Source of the DNA: Sphaerisporangium aureirubrum
Lineage (GTDB): Bacteria > Actinomycetota > Actinomycetes > Streptosporangiales > Streptosporangiaceae
Direction: 5' to 3'
Length of the DNA: 64,000 bases
NCBI RefSeq assembly: GCF_042658925.1
Contig: NZ_JBHSRF010000007.1
Coordinates: forward strand, 159,735-223,734
Below the pieces are notes generated by a model. It worked only from the letters and a program-made list of their open reading frames with translations. It was not told where the DNA came from and ran no database searches. Made by a program: the position numbers and the translations under genes. Shown here piece by piece: positions 7,536 to 15,712 of the stretch (position 1 is its first letter; each line of letters starts with the position of its first letter).

Positions 7536-8975
7536 ATGCCGCGCACCGCACCCTCTCCCCGGCCGACCCGCACAGGCACGTCCCGATCGCGCCCGCTGGC
7601 GCTCGCCGTGCTGTCCGCCTCGATGCTGATGACGATCCTGGACGGCAGCATCGTGACGGTGGCGATGCCGGCCATCCAGCGGGACCTGGGCTTCTCGCCC
7701 GCCGGGCTGAGCTGGACCGTCAACGCGTACCTGATCGCCTTCGGCGGGCTGCTGCTCCTCGCCGGACGCCTCGGCGACCTCATCGGCAGGAAGACCATGT
7801 TCCTGGCGGGCAACGTGGTCTTCACCGCCGCCTCGCTGCTCGCCGGCGTGGCCACCGGGCCCGGCCTGCTGATCGCCGCACGGTTCCTCCAAGGCGTCGG
7901 CAGCGCGATGGCGTCCGCGGTCGTGCTGGGCATCCTGGTGACGTTGTTCACCGAGCCCGGGGAGCGGGCGAAGGCGATCGGCGTCTTCAGCTTCACCGGC
8001 GCCGCCGGAGCATCGATCGGCCAGGTCCTGGGGGGCGTCCTCACCGACGCGCTCGGCTGGAACTGGATCTTCTTCATCAACCTGCCGATCGGCCTGATCA
8101 CGATCGCCCTGGCGGTCCGCGCCCTGCCCGCCGAGCCCGGCACCGGCCTCGCCGCCGGGGCCGACGTCATCGGCGCCGTCCTCGTCACCGGCGGCCTGAT
8201 GCTCGGCCTCTACACCGTGGTCGGGATCGAGCGGTACGGGTGGCTCGCGGGCCGCACCCTCGGCCTCGGGGCGCTGTCCCTCGCCCTGCTCGCCGCCTTC
8301 GTGGCCCGCCAGGCGACCGCCGCGACTCCCCTGATGCCTCTGCGGATCCTGCGCTCCCGGAACGTCTCCGGCGCCAACCTGGTCCAGATGCTGGCCCTGT
8401 CGGGCATGTTCGCCTTCCAGATCCTCGTCGCCCTCTACATGCAGAAGATCCTCGGCTACGGTGCCCTCGACACCGGCCTCGCGATGCTCCCCGCCGCCCT
8501 GGCCATCGGCGGCGTCTCCCTGTTCGTCTCCGCCCGCCTCAACACCCGCTTCGGCGAACGCCGCGTCCTGATGGCGGGCCTCGTCCTGCTGTTCGCCGCG
8601 ATGGCCTGGCTCACCCGTATCCCCGTGGACGCCGACTACCTCACCGACCTGCTCCCGGTGATGGTCCTCATCGCGGGCGGCGGCCTGGTCCTGCCCGCCC
8701 TGACGTCCCTCGGCATGTCCGGCGCCAGTCCCGGCGACGCCGGCCTCACCTCGGGCCTGTTCAACACCACCCAGCAGATCGGCATGGCCACCGGCGTGGC
8801 CGTACTGTCCACCCTCGCCGCCGCCCGCACCCAGGCCCTGCGATCCACCGGCGCCGGCGAGCCTGCCGCGCTGGCCGAGGGCTACCACCTGGCCTTCACC
8901 ACCTCCGCCGCACTCCTGGCGGCCGCCTTCGTGGTCACCGTGGTCGTCCTGCGCGACCCCTCACGCCGGAACTGA
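7536..8975 (+). CDS. MFS multidrug exporter, DHA2 (14-TM) family
   Basis: 479 aa, the usual length of 14-helix drug:H+ antiporters. Family motifs: LDGSIVTVAMPAIQRDLG in TM1 (motif D1-like), GRLGDLIGRK in the TM2-3 loop (motif A) and GAAGASIGQVLGGVLTD in TM5 (motif C, antiporter signature). It should expel hydrophobic drugs or self-made metabolites using the proton gradient. AGGAGG lies five bases before the ATG. Regulation probably through the upstream MarR protein and the hairpin at 7506-7529. Its 3' end overlaps the convergent methyltransferase gene by 15 bp. Confidence 0.93.
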   Translation: MPRTAPSPRPTRTGTSRSRPLALAVLSASMLMTILDGSIVTVAMPAIQRDLGFSPAGLSWTVNAYLIAFGGLLLLAGRLGDLIGRKTMFLAGNVVFTAASLLAGVATGPGLLIAARFLQGVGSAMASAVVLGILVTLFTEPGERAKAIGVFSFTGAAGASIGQVLGGVLTDALGWNWIFFINLPIGLITIALAVRALPAEPGTGLAAGADVIGAVLVTGGLMLGLYTVVGIERYGWLAGRTLGLGALSLALLAAFVARQATAATPLMPLRILRSRNVSGANLVQMLALSGMFAFQILVALYMQKILGYGALDTGLAMLPAALAIGGVSLFVSARLNTRFGERRVLMAGLVLLFAAMAWLTRIPVDADYLTDLLPVMVLIAGGGLVLPALTSLGMSGASPGDAGLTSGLFNTTQQIGMATGVAVLSTLAAARTQALRSTGAGEPAALAEGYHLAFTTSAALLAAAFVVTVVVLRDPSRRN

Positions 8976-9611
8976 CCCGGTCAGGCGGCGGACGGCGACG
9001 ACGGTGTCGGTGGCGGTGGCCGTCTCGCCGGCCGGGCCGGTGGCCTGACGGTTCGGGCGGTCGAGGCGTTCGGGCCGCCAGTGGGCCGGGTCCAGGTCGA
9101 GTTCGGCGAAGATGTCCTGCGGCGCGGGGAAGTGAGCGTCGGCGTCGGGATTCCAGGCCCACGGAAGTACGGAGCCGTGGTCGACGACGAGCAGCAGCCC
9201 GCCCGGGTTCAGCGCGTGCGCGGCCTCGCGCAGGACCCGTGCCCGGGGGAGGTCGAACGGCGTGTGCAGGTACTGGGCGTTGACGAGGTCGAACGTGCCG
9301 CCGGGGAAGGTGCGGGCCAGGTCGTGCCGCTCGGTGGTGACACGATCCCCGGCCCCCGCCCCGGCCCCGGCCGCGCGGGCGGCGGTCCGGGACAGGGCCG
9401 TCGCGGAGATGTCGACCGCGGTCACCTGCCAGCCGCGGGTGGCCAGCCAGACGGCGTCGCCGCCCTCGCCGCACCCGAGGTCCAGCGCGCGTCCCGGCGG
9501 CTCCCCCGCCACGGTCTCCACGAGGAGGGCATTGGGGGTGCCCCGCCACACCTGTTCCCGTCCGCTGTAGTGGTTCTCCCAGAAGTGCTCGGCCTCGACG
9601 CCGTGTTCCAT
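8961..9611 (-). CDS. Class I SAM-dependent methyltransferase
   Basis: 216 aa. Starts MEHGVEAEHFWENHYSGREQ, a common lead-in of small actinobacterial methyltransferases, followed by motif I ALDLGCGEGGDAVWLA (residues ~42-57), VTAVDIS (motif II acidic residue) and the motif IV-like FDLVNAQYLHTP. The acceptor substrate is unknown. It is divergent from the XRE-cupin regulator, with 94 bp between them, so that regulator may control it. The longer upstream reading frame lacks a start signal. Confidence 0.88.
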   Translation of the reverse strand: MEHGVEAEHFWENHYSGREQVWRGTPNALLVETVAGEPPGRALDLGCGEGGDAVWLATRGWQVTAVDISATALSRTAARAAGAGAGAGDRVTTERHDLARTFPGGTFDLVNAQYLHTPFDLPRARVLREAAHALNPGGLLLVVDHGSVLPWAWNPDADAHFPAPQDIFAELDLDPAHWRPERLDRPNRQATGPAGETATATDTVVAVRRLTGSVPA

Positions 9612-9705
9612 CGGGTGTGCCGCCTTTCGTTCGTGAGGGTCCCCGAGAATGACCCCCGGTCCTGCCGGTTGCAATTTCTCGTGCCGTTTCGGCAAGGTGA
9701 CCGGT

Positions 9706-10281
9706 ATGGACGAGCTGAAGAACGTACTGGCCGCCGTGGGCCCGAAGCTCCGTGAGCTGCGCAGGCAGCGCGGCATCACCCTGGCCGACCTGTCGCGGAC
9801 CACCGGCGTCTCGGAGAGCACGTTGTCGCGCCTGGAGAACGGCACCCGGCGCCCGAACCTGGAGCTGCTGCTCCCCCTAGCCCATGCCTACGGCGTCCCG
9901 CTGGACGAGCTGGTCGGCGCCCCGCACACCGGCGACCCGCGCGTGCACCTGCGTCCGGTGCACCGTCACGGCATGACCTTCGTCCCGCTGAGCCGCCGCG
10001 CCGGGGGCATGCAGGCCCACAAACTGGTCATCCCACCACAGCCCACCACGGCCGAGCCGGAACTGAAGACGCACGAAGGCTACGAGTGGATCTACGTCCT
10101 GGAAGGCCGTCTGCGCCTGCTGCTCGACGACCGCGACCTGGTGCTCAAGCCCGGCGAGGTGGCCGAGTTCGACACCCACCTCCCGCACTGGCTCGGCTCC
10201 GCGGACGCCTCCTCCGTCGAACTGCTCGTCCTCTTCGGCCCGCAGGGCGAACGCGCCCACCTGCGAGCCCACCCCGCCTGA
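9706..10281 (+). CDS. XRE-family regulator with cupin sensor domain
   Basis: 191 aa. Residues ~10-65 form a lambda-repressor-like helix-turn-helix (LRRQRGITLADLSRTTGVS then STLSRLENG). Residues ~95-185 are a cupin barrel: EGYEWIYVLEGRLRLLLDD and LKPGEVAEFDTHLPHWLG. This HTH-cupin architecture is known in regulators that sense small metabolites (SutR/PuuR-like). It is divergent from the methyltransferase, which is the likely target. Start set at the Met of MDELKN. Confidence 0.9.
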   Translation: MDELKNVLAAVGPKLRELRRQRGITLADLSRTTGVSESTLSRLENGTRRPNLELLLPLAHAYGVPLDELVGAPHTGDPRVHLRPVHRHGMTFVPLSRRAGGMQAHKLVIPPQPTTAEPELKTHEGYEWIYVLEGRLRLLLDDRDLVLKPGEVAEFDTHLPHWLGSADASSVELLVLFGPQGERAHLRAHPA

Positions 10282-10382
10282 TCACGCCGGTCAGGCGCGG
10301 AGCAGCTTCCAGGCCAGGCCGTGGAGAGCACCGCTGAATGGGGCGGCACCACGGCCGTCTTTCATCTTCCCTTGAACCGATG

Positions 10383-10397
10383 AATTTCTTCGAAATT
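10383..10397. promoter_or_regulatory. Short perfect palindrome in the 10282-10480 intergenic region
   Basis: AATTTC-TTC-GAAATT. It lies about 85 bp upstream of the secreted-protein gene at 10481. A further imperfect pair (AAACGC near 10434, GCGTTT near 10458) lies closer to the start. Possible operators; no regulator can be named. Confidence 0.3.
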
Positions 10398-10480
10398 GCC
10401 GTGAGTAAGAGGAAACGCGGGTGGCTATTCCTAAACGCATACGCTGGTGGAGAACAGCGTTTGCCTAAGAGAGGAATGGC

Positions 10481-11509
10481 ATGAATGTGAAACGGCTCGG
10501 CCATTTGGCCGCGGGGACGGCGCTCCTGCTGGCGTCGGGCACGGCGGCGGCGGGCGCAGCGTCCGCGAGTGCCGCGTGCACGTGGACGCGATCCGTGTTA
10601 CCCGTACCCGCGGGCACCAAGCAGTCCGAGGTCACCGCGACGAACCACCAGGGTGGTTTCTCGGGTCGCGCCGTGCTGGCCGACGGCTTTTGGCACGGCG
10701 TCTCGTGGCGGAATGGGCAGTTCATTGATTACGGCACCAAGGTGGGCAACGAGCCGATCGTGGGCGTGCCGGACGAAACGCGGGCGAGCACCGTGCTGGC
10801 CTGGACGGCCATCCCGATCGCGCCTCCCGCCGGACCCAGTTACGCGGTCCTCTTCCGGAATGGCCAGGTGGAAAAACTCGTGCGTCCGGCCAACAACGGA
10901 CAGCTCCGGCCGCTGGCCGCCAATGAGAACGGCGATGTCATAGGCCGGAACATGGTGCGGGTCGACAATTTGTACGTGCACCGCCTGCTGCGCTGGCCGG
11001 CCGATCGTCCCGGCCAGGTGATCGAGACCGCCCTGCCCGACAAGTACGAGCCCGAGGCCGCGGACGAGGACGGCACCGTACTGCTGCGCACCCCCGACGG
11101 CCCCGCCCTGTGGAGGAACGGCACGATCACCCCCCTCGCCAAGATCTCCGGCGCGGCCGGCACCTTCGCCACCAAGATCTCCAACGGCCGTGTGATCGGC
11201 CGCATCAGCTACACCTCCCCGTACCGCACCTACGGCGTGTACTGGGACACCGACGGCGTGCCGCGCGTACTCCCCAAGAGCGCCGACACCCGCGCCATCA
11301 ACCGCGACGGCCTGATCACCGGCACCACGGACGAGGCCACCGGCGGCGGTGAGGGCATCTGGCGCCTCGGCCAGCACGTCCACACCCTGGCGAAGTCCAC
11401 CACGCACAGCATGTGGCTCACCGTCGCCTCGGACGACGGCTCGGTGGCCGGCAGCACCTTCAACGCGAACAACGGCACCGGCGAGTCGTTCGTCCTGCGC
11501 TGCGTCTGA
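10481..11509 (+). CDS. Secreted hypothetical protein with HAF-like beta-propeller repeats
   Basis: 342 aa. Residues 1-31 are a Sec signal peptide (MNVKRLGH, hydrophobic core, AxA near ASASAACTW). The mature part has recurring units of the type G-x-V-(I/V)-G-x-x then AVLWRNGxxxxL (for example LFRNGQVEKL, ALWRNGTITPL, GVYWDTDGVPRVL, GIWRLGQHVHTL), spaced about 45-50 residues apart, as in extracellular HAF/propeller-like proteins. Two Cys (first mature Cys and the penultimate residue) could form a disulfide. Ribosome binding site GAGAGGA. Function unknown. Confidence 0.75.
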   Translation: MNVKRLGHLAAGTALLLASGTAAAGAASASAACTWTRSVLPVPAGTKQSEVTATNHQGGFSGRAVLADGFWHGVSWRNGQFIDYGTKVGNEPIVGVPDETRASTVLAWTAIPIAPPAGPSYAVLFRNGQVEKLVRPANNGQLRPLAANENGDVIGRNMVRVDNLYVHRLLRWPADRPGQVIETALPDKYEPEAADEDGTVLLRTPDGPALWRNGTITPLAKISGAAGTFATKISNGRVIGRISYTSPYRTYGVYWDTDGVPRVLPKSADTRAINRDGLITGTTDEATGGGEGIWRLGQHVHTLAKSTTHSMWLTVASDDGSVAGSTFNANNGTGESFVLRCV

Positions 11510-11557
11510 CCGGCTGGTCTCATGGCCCGGGCCGCGTGGTCCGGGCCAGGAGATCCG

Positions 11558-12073
11558 TCAGGGATTCACGTGCGTGGTGGACGCGACCGGGGCGGTGTAC
11601 CCCGTCCGCACGCCGCACCCCCAGGCGCCGGCCCGGAACACGCCGGGCGTGAACGTCACGTCGCCGGCGTTCGCGAACGTCACCTGAGCACTGCCCCCCG
11701 AGACCCGCCACGGAGTGCCGGGCGCGACGGCGGGGTTGGTCAGGCCGGTGGCGTCGACCGTCCCGGACCCCGCCCCGCCGAGGTGGAGCGTCATGGTGCC
11801 GCGGACCACCCCCGCCGCCAGCGAGGTGGTGGACATGAAGGTGTCCGTCATGGCGACCTGCACGGCCGCGGTCTGCCCCCTCGTCACCGTGGCGGGGGAC
11901 GTGACGCTGACGTCGAAGACCTTGTACCCCCAGGGCCCCGTGATCGCGGCGCAGGTGTAGTTCACCGTCACGGTACCGGCCGAGGCGGGCGCGGCGTCCA
12001 AGGTGAGGAGGGCCGCCACCGCCGTCCCCACCATGACAGTCCGGGTCGCGACTTTCCAGCGGAACGAAGGCAT
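11558..12073 (-). CDS. Secreted beta-rich hypothetical protein
   Basis: 171 aa. Start ATG 12073 behind GGGAG. Signal peptide residues 1-31 (MPSFRWKVATR, hydrophobic core, ASAG cleavage area). The mature protein starts TVTVNYTCAAITGPWGYKVF and is almost all beta strand, with one early and one late Cys (AWGCGVRTGY) that could pair. Proteins of this shape are common in actinomycete secretomes and have no assigned role. It converges on the secreted protein at 10481. Confidence 0.75.
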   Translation of the reverse strand: MPSFRWKVATRTVMVGTAVAALLTLDAAPASAGTVTVNYTCAAITGPWGYKVFDVSVTSPATVTRGQTAAVQVAMTDTFMSTTSLAAGVVRGTMTLHLGGAGSGTVDATGLTNPAVAPGTPWRVSGGSAQVTFANAGDVTFTPGVFRAGAWGCGVRTGYTAPVASTTHVNP

Positions 12074-12273
12074 AGAAACTCCCGGGGGACACGCGCGTTC
12101 GACATTCCCATCCTCGTGCCGAGCGGCCGGGCACAGCATCTCCACACGTGCGGCGAGGACCTCGGAAGATCAAGATCTGCCGACACGCCGCGGCACAACC
12201 CGCTACGGCAGACACCCACTGCCTAACCTGGGGAAACGTGGCCACGCACCGGTCGCGGCAACGAGGGGAAACC

Positions 12274-13323
12274 ATGACCAGCACGTCGCCACACATCACC
12301 TCCCTGGTAACCGCGCGCCCCGCGTTCGAGAACGAACTCGGATCGGTCACCCTGGTCGACGCCACCGTTCTGCCGATTCTCAGCAGGCTCTCGATCAAGC
12401 GTGTCGTCCTCGAACCCGGCGCGATCCGCGAGCCGCAGTGGAACGTCAACGCCAATCAGCTCGGCTACTGTCTTTCCGGCACGGTCCTGGTGTCGATTCT
12501 CGGAAATGGCGACGCCTTCTCCTCGTTCATCGTCGGCGCCGGCCAGATGTACCACGTCGAGTCCGGAGCCATTTACCACATCGAGAACATCGGCGGCGAG
12601 CGCGCCGAGTTCGTTCTGGCGCTACGCCACGAACGCCCTCAGCATTTCTCCCTGCGCTCCAGCCTCAGCGCCATGACCGACTCGGTGCTCGGCAACACCT
12701 ACGACCTGCCCGCCTCGGCGTTCGCCGCCTTCGACCGTTCTCCGCCCCAGCAGATCGTCCGCCGTACAGGCGCCGCCGACGTCCCCTCCACGGCCGGACT
12801 GCCCAACGCCCATCTGTTCGACGCCGAAGGCCAGCATCCGCCGCTGTCCTACGCCTACGGCGAGGCCCGCCTCGCCCGCAAGCAGTATTGGGCCGCCCTG
12901 AAGGACATCTCCATGTACTCCCTGCGCATCAGGGAGAGCGGAATGCGCGAACCCCACTGGCATCCGGTCACCGGCGAGATGGGATACGTCGAAAAAGGCC
13001 ACGCCCGAATGCGCGTCCTGGACCCCGACAACACCCTCGACGAGTATCTGCTCGGTCCCGGCGACGTGTACTTCGTGCCCCGGGCCTTCCCACATCACAT
13101 CGAAGTCATCGGCGACGAGGACATCCACTTCCTCATCTTCTTCGACCAGTCCATGCCCGGCGACATCGGCTACCGCGCCACCGCCACGGCGTTCTCCCGC
13201 GAAGTCCTCGCCGCCAGTTTCAACATGCCCGAGCGCGACCTCCCCCAATTCCCCTACACCCCCGTCGACCCACTGTTCGTCGCCCGAGCCAATCCCCCCG
13301 ACCCGGTCCGCACCTCGGCGTGA
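12274..13323 (+). CDS. Oxalate-decarboxylase-like bicupin protein, first cupin degenerate
   Basis: 349 aa with two cupin domains. The C-terminal cupin (residues ~225-315) has the complete metal site: EPHWHPVTGEMGYV (two His and Glu) and PRAFPHHIEVIG (His). In the N-terminal cupin (residues ~30-125) the matching segment reads EPQWNVNANQLGYC, so two His and the Glu are replaced and that site probably does not bind metal. Classic oxalate decarboxylase uses Mn in the N-terminal site, so the reaction here is uncertain. Start at ATG 12274 after GAGGGGAAA. No signal peptide, hence cytosolic. It converges on an NRAMP Mn/Fe transporter. Confidence 0.82.
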   Translation: MTSTSPHITSLVTARPAFENELGSVTLVDATVLPILSRLSIKRVVLEPGAIREPQWNVNANQLGYCLSGTVLVSILGNGDAFSSFIVGAGQMYHVESGAIYHIENIGGERAEFVLALRHERPQHFSLRSSLSAMTDSVLGNTYDLPASAFAAFDRSPPQQIVRRTGAADVPSTAGLPNAHLFDAEGQHPPLSYAYGEARLARKQYWAALKDISMYSLRIRESGMREPHWHPVTGEMGYVEKGHARMRVLDPDNTLDEYLLGPGDVYFVPRAFPHHIEVIGDEDIHFLIFFDQSMPGDIGYRATATAFSREVLAASFNMPERDLPQFPYTPVDPLFVARANPPDPVRTSA

Positions 13324-13338
13324 CTCCCCGGCCGCAGG

Positions 13339-14583
13339 TCAGAACAGCATCAGAATCGGCAGCGAACACCCGAGAAGCGCGACCACAGCGGCCGCCACCC
13401 CCGCGATCCAGGTCGTCTGCGGCGCGTTGACCAGCGCCCCCATCAGCGACCGATCCCGGCAGAAGTAGACGAGCAGGAACAGCGCCACCGGCACACCGAA
13501 GGAAATGACCACCTGGCTGAGCACCAGCAACCCCGTCAGCGAAGCACCGGAGAACAACGCGAGCACGGCCGGCGTCATCGTCACGATCCGCCGCGCGTGC
13601 ACAGGCACCCGCCACCCCAGAAATCCCCGCATCACGATGTCCCCCGCGAGCGTCCCGATCCCCGATGAGGAGATCCCCGACGACAACAACGCCACCGCGA
13701 AAGCCAATGCCGCGGCCCCCCCAACCCTCCCCGCCAGCTCCGAATGAGCCGCCACCAGATCTCCCGTCCAAGCCCCACCCGTGGCCACCCCCAGCCCCGC
13801 CCCGAGCGCGATCATCGCCACATTGACGACCGTCGCCACCCCCAAGGCCAGCGAACAGTCCACCCGCAGAATCCGGCGCACAAGAACAGGCTGCCGCCGA
13901 GCATCCTCGGCACTCATCCCCCGCCCCTGCACCAGCGCCGAATGCAGATAAACCGCATGAGGCATGACCGTCGCACCGACGATCCCCATGGCCAGCAACA
14001 GCGCCCCCGCACCCCCAAGCCCCGGTACCAGCCCCGCCCCAAGCCCACTGACGGACTGATTCCCCGTGACGACGATGTTGTAGCCGACCCCCGCCCCCAC
14101 GAACATGAGAGCCCCCGCACTCATGAGCTCGAACGGCCGCGTCCGACCTTTCCGCCGCAACTCCAGCAGCGCCAGCGACACCACCGCCGTAGCCACCGCC
14201 GACACGGCCACCGGCACCCCGAACAACAACTGCATCCCAATGGCGGCCCCCACGAACTCCGCAAGATCAGTAGCAATCACGACCACTTCGGCCTGCACCC
14301 ACAAAACCCGCCCACCCACCCGGCCGAACCTCCGACGACAAAGCTCCGGCAAACTCATCCCCGTAGCCATCCCGAGCTTGGCCGCCTGAAACTGCACTAG
14401 AATCGCAACAAGACTGGCCATGACAACAACCCACACCAACCCGTACCCCAGCGTGGCCCCCGCCGTAAGATTGGTAGCCACATTCCCAGGATCCACATAA
14501 GCAATAGCCGCCACAAACGCCGGCCCCAGCATAGGCCCAACCCGAGCGCCCCTCACCTCTACCGGTTTGCTCCGAATAATCAC
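13339..14583 (-). CDS. mntH: NRAMP-family divalent metal transporter
   Basis: 414 aa, 11 predicted membrane helices. TM1 has the metal-binding DPGN motif (AAIAYVDPGNVATNL) and TM6 has GIVGATVMPHAVYLHSAL with the MPH motif; both are the defining Nramp/MntH motifs, so Mn2+/Fe2+ import with protons is expected. GTG start at 14583 with GGGAAG upstream. The gene ends 15 bp from the convergent bicupin gene, whose enzyme class usually needs Mn. No riboswitch was recognised upstream. Confidence 0.92.
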   Translation of the reverse strand: MIIRSKPVEVRGARVGPMLGPAFVAAIAYVDPGNVATNLTAGATLGYGLVWVVVMASLVAILVQFQAAKLGMATGMSLPELCRRRFGRVGGRVLWVQAEVVVIATDLAEFVGAAIGMQLLFGVPVAVSAVATAVVSLALLELRRKGRTRPFELMSAGALMFVGAGVGYNIVVTGNQSVSGLGAGLVPGLGGAGALLLAMGIVGATVMPHAVYLHSALVQGRGMSAEDARRQPVLVRRILRVDCSLALGVATVVNVAMIALGAGLGVATGGAWTGDLVAAHSELAGRVGGAAALAFAVALLSSGISSSGIGTLAGDIVMRGFLGWRVPVHARRIVTMTPAVLALFSGASLTGLLVLSQVVISFGVPVALFLLVYFCRDRSLMGALVNAPQTTWIAGVAAAVVALLGCSLPILMLF

Positions 14584-14713
14584 TGAGCTTCCCTAAATTG
14601 CCACACAGACAACATTCATCTGATCACGTCACCCAGAACGGGAATACGGGCTCAGGGATACCACACCAGAGACGCCAAGAAGCACAGCCACTCCACAAAG
14701 GAGCGTGTTTTCG

Positions 14714-15034
14714 GTGAGCCGTGATTTAGATACCAGCAGAAGCCCCGAACATATCCCGCCGAAGATCAACCAAACCGCCGCCAAGACGAAGTACGTCACC
14801 CCCGCCGTCATCCTTGGCGCGATCCCCCTCCTGCTCGTCAACTGGCTCATCGTCATCATGATCCAAGGACGCAACTGCGTCACACCCTCACAAGGCAACA
14901 TGACGGACTGCGGCACCGGCCTTTCGGAAGAACAGATGCTCGCGACATCAGCCCTGATCGCCCTGGCGATACTCGTCATCCAACTAGCCCTGATCGTCCT
15001 ACTGACCCAACGCATCCGCTCCACCCCGCGCTAA
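14714..15034 (+). CDS. Small hypothetical membrane protein
   Basis: 106 aa. GTG start at 14714, ten bases after AAAGGAG. Two hydrophobic helices: YVTPAVILGAIPLLLVNWLI (about residues 29-50) and LIALAILVIQLALIVLLT (about 82-102), with a loop holding two Cys (RNCVTP and MTDCGTG) that probably lies outside the membrane and forms a disulfide. Lower GC than neighbouring genes. Function unknown. Confidence 0.6.
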   Translation: MSRDLDTSRSPEHIPPKINQTAAKTKYVTPAVILGAIPLLLVNWLIVIMIQGRNCVTPSQGNMTDCGTGLSEEQMLATSALIALAILVIQLALIVLLTQRIRSTPR

Positions 15035-15226
15035 GCCCGCCCAACCACAGGCAGACCCTTACACGCCGACAGAGCTCACGCATGTCGCGGACTCTCCCAA
15101 AACCCTCCACCACCGCCTCTTCGGAACACCAAACCCGAAAGCCGGCAAAGCACCCTGCTATCTGATCATGCTCGATCGAGCCCTTGCCGTTCCACTCCCG
15201 GCAAGTTCCGTCAAATACAAACAAGA

Positions 15227-15255
15227 ACGCCCCGTGCACAACTTGCACGGGGCGT
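15227..15255 (-). terminator. Intrinsic terminator of the tRNA operon (bidirectional)
   Basis: Perfect 12-bp arms ACGCCCCGTGCA / TGCACGGGGCGT with a 5-nt loop. On the minus strand, after tRNA-Phe, it is followed by a T-rich tail (TTCTTGTTTG); on the plus strand by TTTT, so it can also stop transcription from the small membrane protein gene. Confidence 0.85.
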
Positions 15256-15274
15256 TTTAGCTGTTCAGATGGTG

Positions 15275-15348
15275 TGGTCAGGGGCGGGGTCGAACCGCCG
15301 ACCTTCCGCTTTTCAGGCGGACGCTCGTACCGACTGAGCTACCTGACC
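15275..15348 (-). tRNA. tRNA-Phe (GAA)
   Basis: Minus-strand cloverleaf with acceptor GGTCAGG/CCTGACC, D-arm GCTC..GAGC, anticodon GAA in the loop CTGAAAA, T-arm GGCGG-TTCGACC-CCGCC and discriminator A. CCA is not encoded. Third gene of the Glu-Asp-Phe operon. Confidence 0.95.
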
Positions 15349-15373
15349 TCGGTGGTGACGGGCACCTACCAGG

Positions 15374-15448
15374 CGGTCCTGACGGGACTTGAACCCGCGA
15401 CCTCCACCTTGACAGGGTGGCGAGCACTCCAAACTGCTCTACAGGACC
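15374..15448 (-). tRNA. tRNA-Asp (GTC)
   Basis: Minus-strand cloverleaf with acceptor GGTCCTG/CAGGACC, anticodon GTC in CTGTCAA, T-arm with GGTTCAAGTCC and discriminator G. CCA is not encoded. Middle gene of the tRNA operon. Confidence 0.95.
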
Positions 15449-15555
15449 TCGTTGTGCTTTACCGGGGCCGGGGCCCCGGGGTTGTGCTCGCTTAGCTTAC
15501 CAGTTCGGCGGAGATCGTTGACCTCCGGTCGTTCCGGTGAGCGTCTGCTCACGCG

Positions 15556-15628
15556 TGCCCCCAACGGGATTCGAACCCGTGCCGCCGCCTTGAAAGGGCG
15601 GTGTCCTAGGCCGCTAGACGATGGGGGC
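15556..15628 (-). tRNA. tRNA-Glu (TTC)
   Basis: Minus-strand cloverleaf with acceptor GCCCCCA/TGGGGGC, anticodon TTC in CTTTCAA, T-arm with GGTTCGAATCC and discriminator A. CCA is not encoded. First gene of the tRNA operon. Confidence 0.95.
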
Positions 15629-15677
15629 TCAGGACTTTCGTCCTGGATCCGTGACGCCGTCCGTCGGGGACCTCTGA

Positions 15678-15707
15678 AGCATAGGGGACCGTGGGCCCCG
15701 ATGCCAA
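15678..15707 (-). promoter_or_regulatory. Promoter of the tRNA Glu-Asp-Phe operon
   Basis: TTGGCA (15702-15707), an 18-bp spacer and TATGCT (15678-15683) read on the minus strand about 50 bp before tRNA-Glu; it fits a strong stable-RNA promoter. It ends just short of the stop codon of the metallophosphoesterase gene. Confidence 0.6.
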
Positions 15708-15712
15708 AGCGG

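Noticed and set aside
14584..14713. Mn-sensing riboswitch upstream of the NRAMP gene
   Set aside because: The interval is short and shows no conserved helix pair or loop pattern of the yybP-ykoY type.
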